DNA of 52,509 nt, taken from the NCBI RefSeq assembly GCF_025965855.1, contig NZ_JAOPWB010000063.1, forward strand, positions 1-52,509, given 5' to 3'. This DNA comes from Mycobacterium sp. (GTDB lineage Bacteria > Actinomycetota > Actinomycetes > Mycobacteriales > Mycobacteriaceae). The notes beneath the pieces were generated by a model, which made no database searches, had not been told where the DNA came from, and saw only the letters and a list, made by a program, of their open reading frames with translations. Below are positions 1 to 8,494 of this stretch, piece after piece. Numbering within the stretch: the stretch's first letter is position 1; each line of letters starts with the position of its first letter. A program made the translations under genes and the position numbers.

Positions 1-101
1 GCGCGCCGGACCGCAGTGTCACAGTCCGCCGGCTCGGTGATGGGGACCTGCGTCACTTTGTCGCCGGTGCGAGGATCCAGGACGCTGATGATCTTGGTCA
101 T
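1..101 (-). CDS. Aldehyde dehydrogenase, N-terminal fragment
   Basis: The reverse strand reads about 33 codons from an ATG at 101 to the window edge, beginning MTKIISVLDPRTGD and continuing through VTQVPITEPADCDTAVRRA. This matches the usual N-terminus of NAD(P)-dependent aldehyde dehydrogenases, where a 'V-x-P-x-T-G' opening is followed by the 'D-x-D-x-A-V' helix. Catalytic Cys and Glu lie outside the window, so the substrate cannot be judged. An in-frame GTG four codons upstream is an alternative start. It is divergent from the hydrolase at 222, and the 120 bases between them must hold both promoters. The family call rests on a short stretch and is an inference. Confidence 0.6.
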   Translation of the reverse strand, partial: MTKIISVLDPRTGDKVTQVPITEPADCDTAVRR

Positions 102-221
102 GGTCGAAGCCACGACCGCGTTTACCCTCTCGGCGCGCCGGCCAATCAGTGAATGCCTATGGACATTATTCGCTTCATGTATGGTCGGCGTGAGCCGGCG
201 CACCGGACCGGAGGGCACGCG

Positions 222-1151
222 ATGGCAAACACTTACGCCGACAACGCCTTCACGTCGCGGCAGGCGTTGGATCCCGGTCTGCGCAAGGCGGCCCATTTCT
301 TGCCCCGCGGATACGCCCTTCACCGCGGCTACAAGGTCCAGCGCGCGCTCATGAACCTCATGGGGAGCGCGGGCCGGATGCGCAACGTCCCGATGGCCGC
401 GGTCAACGAGCACGTCACGGTTCGCCTGCACCGTCCCGTCAGCCTTCCCCACCCGGCAGCGGCGATGCTGTGGATCCACGGCGGCGGCACGATCATGGGA
501 CACGCCGCCCAGGACGACAAGTTTCTTCGCAAGCTGTCGCATCTCACCGGTGTCGCGGTGGCCGCGGTGGAACACCGGCTGGCGCCCGAGCACCCCTATC
601 CGATCCCGGTCGAGGACTGCTATGCGGCGCTGCGGTGGCTGGCGCGCCAACCGTGGGTCGACCCGGAGCGCGTCGCGGTCGGCGGGGCCAGCGCCGGTGG
701 ACATTTCGCGGCCGCTGTGGCCCAGCGCGCCCACGATCGCGACGACGTCAAACTCGCGTTCCAGATGCTGGTCTACCCGATGCTCGACGACCGCACCGGC
801 GCCCACCACGGCGGCCAGAGGCGGCTCATGTGGACCGAAAGCGACAATCAGCAGGCGTGGCTGTGGTACCTCAACGGCGCAGATCCTCGGGAGGCCGCGC
901 CGGCTCGTCGGGAAAACCTGTCGGGCCTGCCGCCCACCTGGATCGGTGTCGGGACGTTGGACCTGTTCTATCAGGAGTGCTTGGACTATGGGCGACGCCT
1001 ACGGGAGGCGGGGGTTCCCGTGCATGAAGAGATCGTTCCGGGCGCCTTTCACGCGTTCGATCAAATCGCGGGCAACGCACCGATTTCGGTGAAGTTCTTC
1101 GCCAGTCAGTGCGATCACCTGCGCGACGCCCTCGCCCCTGCTAATCCGTGA
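222..1151 (+). CDS. Alpha/beta hydrolase, hormone-sensitive-lipase type
   Basis: A 309-aa esterase/lipase of the HSL (Lip) family, common in mycobacteria. Visible hallmarks are the oxyanion-hole motif HGGG (about residue 86), the nucleophile motif GASAGG with the catalytic Ser, the Asp in GTLDLF, and the His in GAFHAF near the C-terminus. It is expected to hydrolyse short or medium acyl esters. I chose ATG 222 because GGAGGG lies about 7 bases upstream; an in-frame ATG at 153 has no ribosome binding site and would add 23 atypical residues. A TetR gene follows on the same strand 76 bases downstream. No signal peptide is seen. Confidence 0.85.
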   Translation: MANTYADNAFTSRQALDPGLRKAAHFLPRGYALHRGYKVQRALMNLMGSAGRMRNVPMAAVNEHVTVRLHRPVSLPHPAAAMLWIHGGGTIMGHAAQDDKFLRKLSHLTGVAVAAVEHRLAPEHPYPIPVEDCYAALRWLARQPWVDPERVAVGGASAGGHFAAAVAQRAHDRDDVKLAFQMLVYPMLDDRTGAHHGGQRRLMWTESDNQQAWLWYLNGADPREAAPARRENLSGLPPTWIGVGTLDLFYQECLDYGRRLREAGVPVHEEIVPGAFHAFDQIAGNAPISVKFFASQCDHLRDALAPANP

Positions 1152-1209
1152 ACAGCGCGCCGCAACGATGCGGTCGGGCCACGCCACCCGCGGCCAGTTG
1201 ACTGCAAAG

Positions 1210-1226
1210 TTTGCGTATCGTGCAAC
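1210..1226. promoter_or_regulatory. Probable TetR operator, copy 1 (TTTGCG-N5-TGCAAC)
   Basis: Imperfect 17-bp inverted repeat TTTGCG-TATCG-TGCAAC ending one base before the TetR start codon at 1228. It shares arm sequence and the 5-bp spacer with the perfect repeat at 1874-1890. A site this close to the start suggests autorepression. The operator role is inferred. Confidence 0.6.
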
Positions 1227-1227
1227 T

Positions 1228-1845
1228 ATGAGTGTTATGGGCAATCACATGGGTCTGCGCGAGCGGCGTCGCCGCCAGACCAGCGCGGACATCCGCGACG
1301 CCGCTGTGCGCCTGGCGACCGACCGCGGTTTCGACAAGGTGACCATCGAGGAGATCTGCGTCGAGGCGGGAATCTCGACGCGGACGTTCTTCAACTACTT
1401 CCCCACCAAGGAGTCCGCGATCGCCTACGGACCCTCCGACCTGCCCCCTGAGCTGGCCGAAGAGTTCGTCGCGGCCGGACCCGCCCCATATCGGGTGATC
1501 CTGGCCGAACTGATCACGCTGGCAGCGCACCATCTCCGCGACCTGCCCCCACGGCGCGAACAGGCCGCCGGCATGCTCGAGCTCGCCAAAACCAGCCCCG
1601 CCGTCTTGGCCGCGTTCCTCGCGGAGCTGGAGCGGTTCCAGAACCAGTTGACCGACATCGTTGCCCGCCGCCAGGGCATGCGGCCGGACGACGAGATATC
1701 CGCCTTGATCGCCGCGCTGGCATTGACGGCCGTGCGTTCTGGCATCGAACGGTGGGCCAGTGACGAGCCGAAGGATTCTGACGACACGCCGATGCCCTAC
1801 GTCGAAAGCGCTGCCGCGCTGGTCAACAGCATCTTCGCGAAATGA
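1228..1845 (+). CDS. TetR/AcrR family transcriptional regulator
   Basis: A 205-aa TetR repressor. The N-terminal helix-turn-helix is clear: DIRDAAVRLATDRGFDKVT, then EEICVEAGISTRTFFNYFPTKE, the canonical 'G-I-S-x-R-T-F-F-N-Y-F' recognition helix. The C-terminal ligand domain is divergent, as usual. The start at ATG 1228 places MSVMGNHMGLRERRRRQ before the helix bundle; longer in-frame frames would read through the operator. It lies 241 bases upstream of mmpS-mmpL on the same strand, and matching palindromes precede it and mmpS, so local control of the MmpS/MmpL exporter is likely. The ligand is unknown. Confidence 0.85.
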   Translation: MSVMGNHMGLRERRRRQTSADIRDAAVRLATDRGFDKVTIEEICVEAGISTRTFFNYFPTKESAIAYGPSDLPPELAEEFVAAGPAPYRVILAELITLAAHHLRDLPPRREQAAGMLELAKTSPAVLAAFLAELERFQNQLTDIVARRQGMRPDDEISALIAALALTAVRSGIERWASDEPKDSDDTPMPYVESAAALVNSIFAK

Positions 1846-1873
1846 ACCGCCGGATAGTTAGCTAGATCACCTT

Positions 1874-1890
1874 TTTGCACTGTCTGCAAA
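1874..1890. promoter_or_regulatory. Probable TetR operator, copy 2 (TTTGCA-N5-TGCAAA)
   Basis: Perfect 6-5-6 inverted repeat between tetR and mmpS. A -10-like TATTAT follows at 1905-1910, so a bound repressor would cover the -35 region. The remaining 1891-2066 is an untranslated leader with no other recognisable element. The mmpS ribosome binding site GAGGAGAGGA is at 2067-2076. Confidence 0.65.
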
Positions 1891-2086
1891 CTATGCAGGC
1901 GGTGTATTATGCTCTGGTGGCATCAGACGGGGCTTCGGCGATGCAGGGGCAGACTTCCCGGGGCCCGACGGCCCAAACCGTGCAGATCACGACGTCCTAT
2001 GAACTTCGTTGTGGCGCAACGTAATGCGGTGATCACCTAGAGGGCGACGCACCACCGTTGATTGACGAGGAGAGGAATCCACGCAG

Positions 2087-2521
2087 GTGCAGCTATCCAA
2101 GGTCGTGCGCAATGCGTGGTTGCCGCTGTTGATCGTGGCGGTGGTGGTGATCGGCGGGTTCACCGTGGCGCGGGTCAAGTCGTTCTTCGCGGCCAACGAC
2201 ACGGGCGTCATGGCGAGCCCGCGGCAGGATGATTCCAAGCCGTTCAAGCCCAAGGTCGTCAAGTACGAGATTTTCGGCTCGGCAAGCCACGCAAACGTGA
2301 ACTACCTGGATCTCAGCGCCGACCCGAAGCGCGTCGACGATGCGCCACTCCCCTGGACGCTGGTCCTCAGCACGACCGCCCCCTCGGTCTTCCCCAACCT
2401 CTCGGCCCAAAGCGACGGTGACCGCCTCGGCTGTCGCATCACCATCGATGACGAAGTCAAGGACGAGAAGATAACCAACGGCGTGCACGCCCTGACCTTT
2501 TGCTTGGTGAAATCCGCATGA
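2087..2521 (+). CDS. MmpS family membrane protein
   Basis: A 144-aa MmpS accessory protein of mycobacterial RND transport. Residues 10-30 ([20 protein letters not shown]) form one membrane span; the rest is a periplasmic beta-rich domain with the family's features ([32 protein letters not shown], and a Cys pair around GCRITIDDE and TFCLV). Length is typical (140-150 aa). The start is GTG 2087 with a strong GAGGAGAGGA site. The stop overlaps the mmpL start by 4 bases (ATGA), so the two are translationally coupled. In characterised pairs, MmpS and MmpL together export siderophores, glycopeptidolipids or drugs. Confidence 0.93.
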   Translation: MQLSKVVRNAWLPLLIVAVVVIGGFTVARVKSFFAANDTGVMASPRQDDSKPFKPKVVKYEIFGSASHANVNYLDLSADPKRVDDAPLPWTLVLSTTAPSVFPNLSAQSDGDRLGCRITIDDEVKDEKITNGVHALTFCLVKSA

Positions 2522-5412
2522 GCGCAAGCGCTGAACACCCGACTGACACCCTCCCCATCGCCAGACACGCCGAGCGCCCGGCGATCCCGCGAATCATCCG
2601 AAGGTTCGCCGTACCCATCATCCTTGGCTGGATCGCGATCATCGCGGTGCTCAATGTGGTCGTCCCCCAGCTGGACGAGGTCGGGAAGATGCGCTCGGTC
2701 TCGATGAGCCCCGACGACGCGCAATCGGTCATCGCCACAAAGCACGTGGGTGAGGTGTTCGGCGAATACAAGTCCAACAGCTCGGTCATGATCGTTCTCG
2801 AGGGCCAGAATCCGCTCGGCAACGACGCACACGCCTACTACGACCAGGTAGTCAAGAAGCTCGACGCCGACACCAAACACGTCGAACACGTTCAGGACAT
2901 GTGGAGCGATCCGTTAACCGGGGCGGGCGCACAAAGCAACGATGGTAAGGCCGCGTACGTCCAGGTCTACCTCGCCGGCAACCAGGGCGAGGCCCTGGCC
3001 AACGAGTCGGTCGAGGCTGTGCAAAACATCGTCAAGAGCGTGCCCACGCCCAACGGTGTCAAGGCCTACGTCACCGGCCCCTCCGCGGTGCAAGCGGATC
3101 AGCACATCGCCGGCGACCGCAGCCTGCAGGTGATCACCACCGTCACGTTCATAGTGATCATCGCGATGCTGCTGATGGTCTACCGGTCCATCATCACGGT
3201 GCTGCTCACGTTGGTGATGGTCGTGCTCGAACTAGCCGCCGCCCGTGGAATGGTGGCCTTCCTCGGCTACCACAAGATCATCGGGCTCTCCACGTTCGCC
3301 ACGAACCTGTTGGTGACGCTGGCGATCGCGGCCGCCACCGACTATGCGATCTTCCTGATCGGGCGATATCAGGAAGCCCGGTCGGCCGGCGAATCGCGAG
3401 AAGACGCGTACTACACGATGTTTGGGGGCACCGCGCACGTCGTACTCGGGTCGGGCCTGACCATCGCGGGCGCGACGTTCTGCCTGCACTTCACCAACCT
3501 GCCCTACTTCCAGACGCTGGGCATCCCGCTGGCCATCGGCATGGTGGTCGTGGTCGCGGCGGCCTTGACGCTGGGCCCCGCGGTGATCTCGTTGGCGTCG
3601 CGCTTCCGCCAGACACTCGAGCCCAAGCGGGCGCAGCGGATTCGCGGCTGGCGCAAGATCGGCGCCGTCGTCGTACGGTGGCCCGGGCCCGTTCTGATCA
3701 TGACGATCGCGATCGCACTCGTCGGTCTGCTGACCCTGCCCGGCTACCGGACCAACTACGACGACCGCAAGTACCTGCCCGCCGATCTGCCGGCGAACGC
3801 CGGCTACGCGGCCGCTGACCGGCACTTCTCGAATGCGCGGATGAACCCCGAGCTCCTGATGATCGAAAGTGACCACGACCTACGCAATTCCGCCGACTTC
3901 CTGGTGATCGACAAGATAGCCAAGTCGATCTTCCGGGTGCCCGGAATCTCGCGCGTGCAGGCGATCACCCGACCGCAGGGCACCCCGATCGAGCACACCT
4001 CGATCCCGTTTCAGATCAGCATGCAGAGCGTCACCCAGCAGATGAATCAGAAGTACCAGGCAGATCAGATGGCCGACATGCGCAAGCAGGCCGACATGAT
4101 GCAGACGACCATCGACAGCATGGTCAAGATGCAGAGCCTGACCCAGCAGATGGCCGACACCATGCACATCATGGTCAAAAAGATGCACGACATGACCATC
4201 GACATCGCCGAATTACGCGACCACATCTCGGATTTCGACGACTTCTTCCGACCCATCCGTAGCTACTTCTATTGGGAAAAGCATTGCTACGACATACCGG
4301 TGTGCTGGTCGATTCGGTCCGTCTTCGACACCCTCGACGGCATCGACACGATGACCGATGACATCCAGAGCCTGCTGCCCGTCATGGATCACCTCGATAC
4401 ACTGATGCCCCAGCTCACGGCGCTGATGCCCGCCATGATCGAAAACATGAAGGACATGAAAACGACCATGTTGACCATGTATTCGACCCAAAAAGGGCTG
4501 CAGGATCAGCAGAACGAGGCGCAGAAAAACTCAAACGCCATGGGCAAAGCGTTCGACGCGTCCAAGAACGACGACTCGTTCTACCTGCCCCCGGAAACCT
4601 TCAACAACGCCGAGTTCAAGAAGGGCATGAAGAATTTCCTTCCGCCCGACGGCCACGCCGTGCGATTCATCATCAGCCACGACGGCGATCCGATGACACC
4701 GGAGGGCATTTCGCACATCGATGCGATCAAGAAGGCCACTTACGAAGCACTCAAGGGCACGCCCCTGGAGGGCTCCAAGATCTACCTCGGCGGCACCGCC
4801 GCAACCTTCAAGGACATGCAGGACGGCAGCAACTATGACCTGCTGATCGCCGGAATCGCTTCGCTGTGCTTGATTTTCATAATCATGCTGATCATCACGC
4901 GAAGTGTCGTGGCCTCAGCGGTGATCGTGGGCACCGTCCTAATTTCGCTGGCGGCGTCCTTCGGACTCTCGGTGCTCATCTGGCAGCACCTGGTCGGCAT
5001 CGAACTGCACTGGATGGTGCTGGCGATGTCGGTCATCATCCTGCTGGCTGTTGGCGCCGACTACAACCTGCTATTGGTGTCCCGATTCAAGGAAGAGATC
5101 CACGCCGGCCTGAATACCGGCATCATCCGGGCAATGGGTGGGACCGGATCCGTGGTCACCTCGGCGGGGCTGGTGTTCGCCTTCACGATGATGACGATGG
5201 CGGTCAGTGAGCTGACCGTCATCGGCCAGGTCGGCACCACCATCGGCCTGGGGCTGTTGTTCGACACACTGGTCGTGCGGTCGTTGATGACGCCGTCGAT
5301 TGCCGCTCTGCTGGGCAAGTGGTTCTGGTGGCCGCAACGGGTGCGGCAACGGCCGGTGCCTTCGCCTTGGCCCGCGCCAACCAAGAAAACCGAATCCTTG
5401 ACGGCGGTATAG
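2518..5412 (+). CDS. MmpL family RND transporter
   Basis: A 964-aa RND exporter. It has a first membrane span near residue 35, a periplasmic porter domain, and two membrane bundles (about residues 200-370 and 770-945). The proton-relay Asp-Tyr pairs are visible as ATDYAIFL (about residue 274) and GADYNLLL (about residue 846). Residues about 500-690 form a long Met/Gln-rich coiled coil ([30 protein letters not shown]) with a Cys pair ([12 protein letters not shown]), which is the hairpin of the MmpL4/MmpL5 class. ATG 2518 overlaps the mmpS stop. Substrate cannot be read from sequence; siderophore or lipid export or drug efflux are the known roles of this class. The neighbouring regulator is TetR, not the MarR type that controls mmpS5-mmpL5 in M. 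tuberculosis. Confidence 0.93.
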   Translation: MSASAEHPTDTLPIARHAERPAIPRIIRRFAVPIILGWIAIIAVLNVVVPQLDEVGKMRSVSMSPDDAQSVIATKHVGEVFGEYKSNSSVMIVLEGQNPLGNDAHAYYDQVVKKLDADTKHVEHVQDMWSDPLTGAGAQSNDGKAAYVQVYLAGNQGEALANESVEAVQNIVKSVPTPNGVKAYVTGPSAVQADQHIAGDRSLQVITTVTFIVIIAMLLMVYRSIITVLLTLVMVVLELAAARGMVAFLGYHKIIGLSTFATNLLVTLAIAAATDYAIFLIGRYQEARSAGESREDAYYTMFGGTAHVVLGSGLTIAGATFCLHFTNLPYFQTLGIPLAIGMVVVVAAALTLGPAVISLASRFRQTLEPKRAQRIRGWRKIGAVVVRWPGPVLIMTIAIALVGLLTLPGYRTNYDDRKYLPADLPANAGYAAADRHFSNARMNPELLMIESDHDLRNSADFLVIDKIAKSIFRVPGISRVQAITRPQGTPIEHTSIPFQISMQSVTQQMNQKYQADQMADMRKQADMMQTTIDSMVKMQSLTQQMADTMHIMVKKMHDMTIDIAELRDHISDFDDFFRPIRSYFYWEKHCYDIPVCWSIRSVFDTLDGIDTMTDDIQSLLPVMDHLDTLMPQLTALMPAMIENMKDMKTTMLTMYSTQKGLQDQQNEAQKNSNAMGKAFDASKNDDSFYLPPETFNNAEFKKGMKNFLPPDGHAVRFIISHDGDPMTPEGISHIDAIKKATYEALKGTPLEGSKIYLGGTAATFKDMQDGSNYDLLIAGIASLCLIFIIMLIITRSVVASAVIVGTVLISLAASFGLSVLIWQHLVGIELHWMVLAMSVIILLAVGADYNLLLVSRFKEEIHAGLNTGIIRAMGGTGSVVTSAGLVFAFTMMTMAVSELTVIGQVGTTIGLGLLFDTLVVRSLMTPSIAALLGKWFWWPQRVRQRPVPSPWPAPTKKTESLTAV

Positions 5413-5497
5413 GTTCTCAAATTGGGCGCCGAGCCTGCGCACAGCGCGTGCTCGCCGCTAATGCTGTAGCGCTGGCCGCAGTTTCGGTGTGGTAGGG

Positions 5498-6289
5498 CTA
5501 GGTGACCCACTCGGGCTGCTGGCTGGCGTCGACCGCGGAGAAGTCCTTGTGCCCTAAACCGGCGGTGGTGCCGCCGTCCACGACGAACTCGGAGCCCGTC
5601 GAATAGCTGGACTCGTCGCTGGCCAGATAGACCACGAGGTTGGAAACCTCCCGCGGGTCGGCGGCCCGGCCCAACGCAGTCTGGAAGATGTCTTCGGGAA
5701 CCCACTGGGTCATCGGCGTCTTGATGAGCCCGGGATGGATCGAGTTCACCCGGATTCCGCTCGGCCCCAGTTCGAGTGCCACCGATTTCGTCAGTCCTCG
5801 GACGGCGAACTTGCTTGCGGTGTAACCGTGGCACGCGATGGTACCGGCCATCCCCTCGATGGAGGAGATGTTGATGATCGATCCCCGCCCCGCGTCCTTC
5901 ATCGGTTTCACCACAGCGCGGATGCCGAGGAACACGCCGGTCAGATTGACGTCGAGGATCTTTTGCCACTCGGAGATCGCGTAATCCTCGATGGTGCCGA
6001 TGTTGAGGATGCCGGCGTTGTTCACCAGGACGTCGACGCCGCCGAACTCGCTCACGGCGGTGGCCACCGCGGATTCCCAGTGCTCGGGTCTGGTGACGTC
6101 CAGATGCACGTAGCGAACGGCGTCAGAGTTGGGGCCGAGTTCAGCCGCGACAGCCTTGCCCTCGTCGTCGAGGATGTCGCCGAACACCACCTTGGCCCCC
6201 GCGGCCACCAGGGTCCGCACGTGCGAGGCGCCCATCCCCCGGGCACCGCCACTGACGAGCGCGACCTTTCCAGCCAACCGTTCTGCCAC
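5498..6289 (-). CDS. fabG3: SDR oxidoreductase, FabG3-like (3-alpha/20-beta-hydroxysteroid dehydrogenase)
   Basis: A 263-aa classical short-chain dehydrogenase. It has the cofactor motif GGARGMGAS (residues about 14-22), NNAG, the catalytic Ser in INISSIEG, and YTASK. The sequence, including the C-terminus ending QPEWVT, closely resembles M. tuberculosis FabG3 (Rv2002), an NAD(H)-dependent hydroxysteroid dehydrogenase. It is convergent with mmpL; the 85 bases between contain no clear terminator. It precedes no obvious operon partner. An imperfect CATAC/GTATG repeat lies upstream but is too weak to call. Confidence 0.9.
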   Translation of the reverse strand: MAERLAGKVALVSGGARGMGASHVRTLVAAGAKVVFGDILDDEGKAVAAELGPNSDAVRYVHLDVTRPEHWESAVATAVSEFGGVDVLVNNAGILNIGTIEDYAISEWQKILDVNLTGVFLGIRAVVKPMKDAGRGSIINISSIEGMAGTIACHGYTASKFAVRGLTKSVALELGPSGIRVNSIHPGLIKTPMTQWVPEDIFQTALGRAADPREVSNLVVYLASDESSYSTGSEFVVDGGTTAGLGHKDFSAVDASQQPEWVT

Positions 6290-6370
6290 TGCGCTTCTCC
6301 TGTCGTGCCGGGGGTTCTTGCACCATACATATGCGCGCAGTCGTATGACCAGGGCTTCGTCGAGAGGCCC

Positions 6371-6712
6371 TTACGTGCTTGGCTTGCTAGCGGGGTGGTG
6401 TTGTGGGCAGTAATCCGCGGTGGCCGCGCCGACGAACAACTGCGCCTGCCCCGGATTCAGTCGCTTGGCCCCCGTCAGCTGGTCCACCTCGTCCTTCTCG
6501 GTGTAGCCCGCGTAGAGGTCTTTGCACATCACCTGCGCCGCCTTCACGTCCAGTGCCGTGCTACCAAGGTTGACGCCATGCGTCTGCAGGAAGTTGGTGA
6601 AGTCCTGGCCCGTTTGGTCGGCGCGCGCGACGGTTGACGGCACCACCATGACCGCCAGTAGAGCGCCGAACGCGCACGCGGAAATCTTCTTAGTCAGGTC
6701 GCGCCGCTTCAT
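6371..6712 (-). CDS. DUF732 secreted protein
   Basis: A 113-aa protein of the mycobacterial DUF732 family. An Sec-type signal peptide (MKRRDLTKKISACAFGALL then AVMVVPSTVARADQ) ends with A-R-A cleavage near residue 30. The mature part has the family layout: FTNFLQTHGVNLG, a helix with VMCKDLYAG, and a second Cys in ADYCPQ, probably forming a disulfide. I chose ATG 6712 because GGGGGAAAAG sits just before it; an ATG four codons upstream is less well placed. Function of the family is unknown. The 249 bases upstream hold the palindrome at 6830. Confidence 0.85.
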   Translation of the reverse strand: MKRRDLTKKISACAFGALLAVMVVPSTVARADQTGQDFTNFLQTHGVNLGSTALDVKAAQVMCKDLYAGYTEKDEVDQLTGAKRLNPGQAQLFVGAATADYCPQHHPASKPST

Positions 6713-6829
6713 CTTTTCCCCCATCACTTTCAAGGCTCGACACCAAATACAGATTGACCCGGTGGCCCGAAAATACACATCGGACTGTTTCTAGCATCCA
6801 AGGTGTCTAGCGTCGATGGTTGCCCATGT

Positions 6830-6841
6830 CAATGATCATTG
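6830..6841. promoter_or_regulatory. Perfect 12-bp palindrome CAATGATCATTG
   Basis: Perfect palindrome in the 249-bp gap between the DUF732 gene (start 6712, minus) and the thioesterase-like gene (stop 6962, minus), about 120 bases upstream of the DUF732 start. It could be a repressor operator or a metalloregulator half-site. No second copy was found in the window, so the role is undetermined. Confidence 0.35.
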
Positions 6842-6961
6842 TCCGCGAGGTCACGACGGTCAAGGGCCCACGCGCGGCACGGCCGTCGCCGAAGAAAGGT
6901 TTACCCGTCGGTCCCTCTTAGTTCGGGTTGAATTCAATCCCGCGCGCGACGGCCGACGGGA

Positions 6962-7834
6962 TTAGTGGGAGCTCACCATCTCGAAGATCGCCGCGGCGGA
7001 GGTAATGGCCTTGTCCGCGTTTCCTTCGTCGTGCAGAAGCATCCGCACGCCGATGCGTCCGGGTCCGCCGGCATGCGCCGTGCCTTCCACGCGGAAGGGG
7101 CCCACCTTGCCGCGTGACATGAACATGACGTGCCAGCTGATGACCTGCACCTTTCTGGTTCCGGCGACCTCGGCGGCCAGGTCGGTCGCCGCGGTCTCGA
7201 GGACGACGTGTTGAGGTCCGATGTGCAGCGCGGCATCCGGCGAGGCGAGCTCGGCGCTCAGCGCCGGCAATACCCAATGGCCGTCGCCGCGCTGGCTGGC
7301 CCCGAAGGCTTGCCACAGCGGCGGCAGATCGGGCGAGTCTTCGACCACCAGCTCGGTGCCCGAAACGTCCATCTTGCCAAGGCCTTCCGGTGGGACACCG
7401 ATGACGGCTCCCTGCCCCTCGTTGAAGGCGATCACCCGGTTGGGGTTGTCGGCGTCCACGATCGTGCACCGCCCGTAACCCATGGTCCGACCCTGGTGCA
7501 CGATGCCGGACCCGACGATTTCGACCCTCGTGACGTCGTAGCCGGGGTCGATGATCTGTACCGACGCGATGACCGGGTTCGGCACCGCGACCATGTCGGT
7601 CTGGCATCCCTCCGGCGAGGAGATGGCCAACGGCGCCACCATGAGTCCACCGGCCTCGTTGCGCATGTCGCGGCGGATGGTGACGGTGGCGTCGCTCTCG
7701 CCGAGGTTCATCGACGAGTGGTTACGGCCGATGTAGCGGTAGCTGAGCAGTCCGGTCCAGCGTCGGAACAACTCGTCGCGGTAGGCGGAGGTGTCGTTGG
7801 CCAGCTCTCGGATGTCGCGAAGTTGGTCGCTCAC
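6962..7834 (-). CDS. Conserved protein, hotdog/thioesterase-like
   Basis: A 290-aa cytosolic protein. Segments such as NEAGGLMVAPLAIS, GRTMGYGRCTIVD and RKVQVISWHVMFM look like two tandem hotdog-fold halves, as in PaaI-type acyl-CoA thioesterases, but catalytic residues are not clear. Start GTG 7834 overlaps the stop of the frameshifted frame upstream (GTGA), a typical coupling signature. Further upstream are two CTGTACAG boxes. The thioesterase assignment is an inference from segment style; 'conserved hypothetical' is the safe label. Confidence 0.6.
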   Translation of the reverse strand: MSDQLRDIRELANDTSAYRDELFRRWTGLLSYRYIGRNHSSMNLGESDATVTIRRDMRNEAGGLMVAPLAISSPEGCQTDMVAVPNPVIASVQIIDPGYDVTRVEIVGSGIVHQGRTMGYGRCTIVDADNPNRVIAFNEGQGAVIGVPPEGLGKMDVSGTELVVEDSPDLPPLWQAFGASQRGDGHWVLPALSAELASPDAALHIGPQHVVLETAATDLAAEVAGTRKVQVISWHVMFMSRGKVGPFRVEGTAHAGGPGRIGVRMLLHDEGNADKAITSAAAIFEMVSSH

Positions 7835-8003
7835 TGTTGGTCCCCTTTTGCGGCTCTGCCCCGGCGCACCTGGTTGAACGGCACACCGCGATCGGCGGCG
7901 TACTCGCGCGGAAAGTTCAAGACCCACTCGCCGAGCCGTCGCCCATGGTGCGGCGCTCGTGGTAGAGCTGTCGTGACGCGACGTCCCACCCTTCGGCGCT
8001 CAC
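7831..8003 (-). pseudogene. Small gene broken by an apparent frameshift
   Basis: From GTG 8003 the reverse strand reads VSAEGWDVASRQLYHERRTM then MGDGSASGS and stops at 7917. The +1-shifted frame continues without interruption as HGRRLGEWVLNFPREYAAD then RGVPFNQVRRGRAAKG and stops at 7831, overlapping the next start by GTGA. The two halves make one coherent protein of about 57 residues if one base is lost or gained near 7935-7945. I do not recognise the family. AAGGAGG at 8033-8039 also precedes a 7-codon frame (ATG 8023) ending at the GTG. Either a real frameshift, a sequencing error, or two unrelated frames. Confidence 0.4.
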
Positions 8004-8052
8004 CGAATTCGCCTGCGCGTCATCGCCGTTGGCCTCCTTGACCTTGTGCTGG

Positions 8053-8085
8053 GCGACTGTACAGCACCGCCTCGCGACTGTACAG
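8053..8085. promoter_or_regulatory. Tandem operator-like boxes (GCGACTGTACAG x2)
   Basis: Two identical 12-base copies of GCGACTGTACAG at 8053-8064 and 8074-8085, 21 bases apart start to start (two helical turns). Each holds the 8-bp palindrome CTGTACAG. They lie upstream of the minus-strand frames leading into the thioesterase-like gene and just past the DUF1801 stop. Same-face spacing suggests cooperative binding of a dimeric regulator. The regulator is not identified. Confidence 0.5.
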
Positions 8086-8089
8086 GTCG

Positions 8090-8455
8090 CTAGGACGTGT
8101 TCAGCTGCACGGCGGCGCGGATAAGCGCCTTGAATGCCTTCTCGTCGATCCTGTCACCCTCGTGGAAATCGATGGCTCGCCTGGTGTTGCCGTCGAGGCT
8201 GGAGTTGAAGAGGCCCGACGGATCCTCTAGCGATGCGCCCTTGGCGAAGGTCACCTTGACGACGCTCTTGTACGTCTCGCCGGTGCAGATCATCCCGTCG
8301 TGGTACCACACCGGGACACCTCGCCACTTCCACTCCTCGACCACGTCGGGGTCGGCCTGCTTGATCAATTTCCTGATGCGAGCGAGCATTTCGCCGCGCC
8401 AATCCCCCAGCTCTTTGATCCGGGCGTCTATCAGCCGCGAGGGCGAGTCCGTCAT
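8090..8455 (-). CDS. DUF1801 domain protein
   Basis: A 121-aa cytosolic protein of the DUF1801 (YdhG/YjhX-like) superfamily, recognised from the pattern EEWKWRGVPVWYHDGMICTG followed by VVKVTFAKGA and a C-terminal RAIDFHEGDRIDEKAFKAL. Members are small alpha/beta proteins of unknown function. Start ATG 8455 is preceded by GGGAAGG. It probably forms a two-gene unit with the MDR dehydrogenase just upstream on the same strand (39-base gap). Confidence 0.8.
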   Translation of the reverse strand: MTDSPSRLIDARIKELGDWRGEMLARIRKLIKQADPDVVEEWKWRGVPVWYHDGMICTGETYKSVVKVTFAKGASLEDPSGLFNSSLDGNTRRAIDFHEGDRIDEKAFKALIRAAVQLNTS

Positions 8456-8494
8456 GGTTGTCGTTACCTTCCCGATGGTTCCCAATGGTGACGG

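Noticed and set aside
2087..5412. Calling this mmpS5-mmpL5
   Set aside because: The coiled coil fits the MmpL4/5 class, but the neighbouring regulator is TetR rather than MarR-like Rv0678, and sequence alone does not separate the two paralogs.
5442..5474. CAGCGC/GCGCTG pair as terminator between mmpL and fabG3
   Set aside because: A six-base stem with a 21-base loop is too weak to support.
6324..6347. CATAC-N14-GTATG inverted repeat upstream of fabG3
   Set aside because: Arms of only five bases with a long spacer and no second copy; likely chance.
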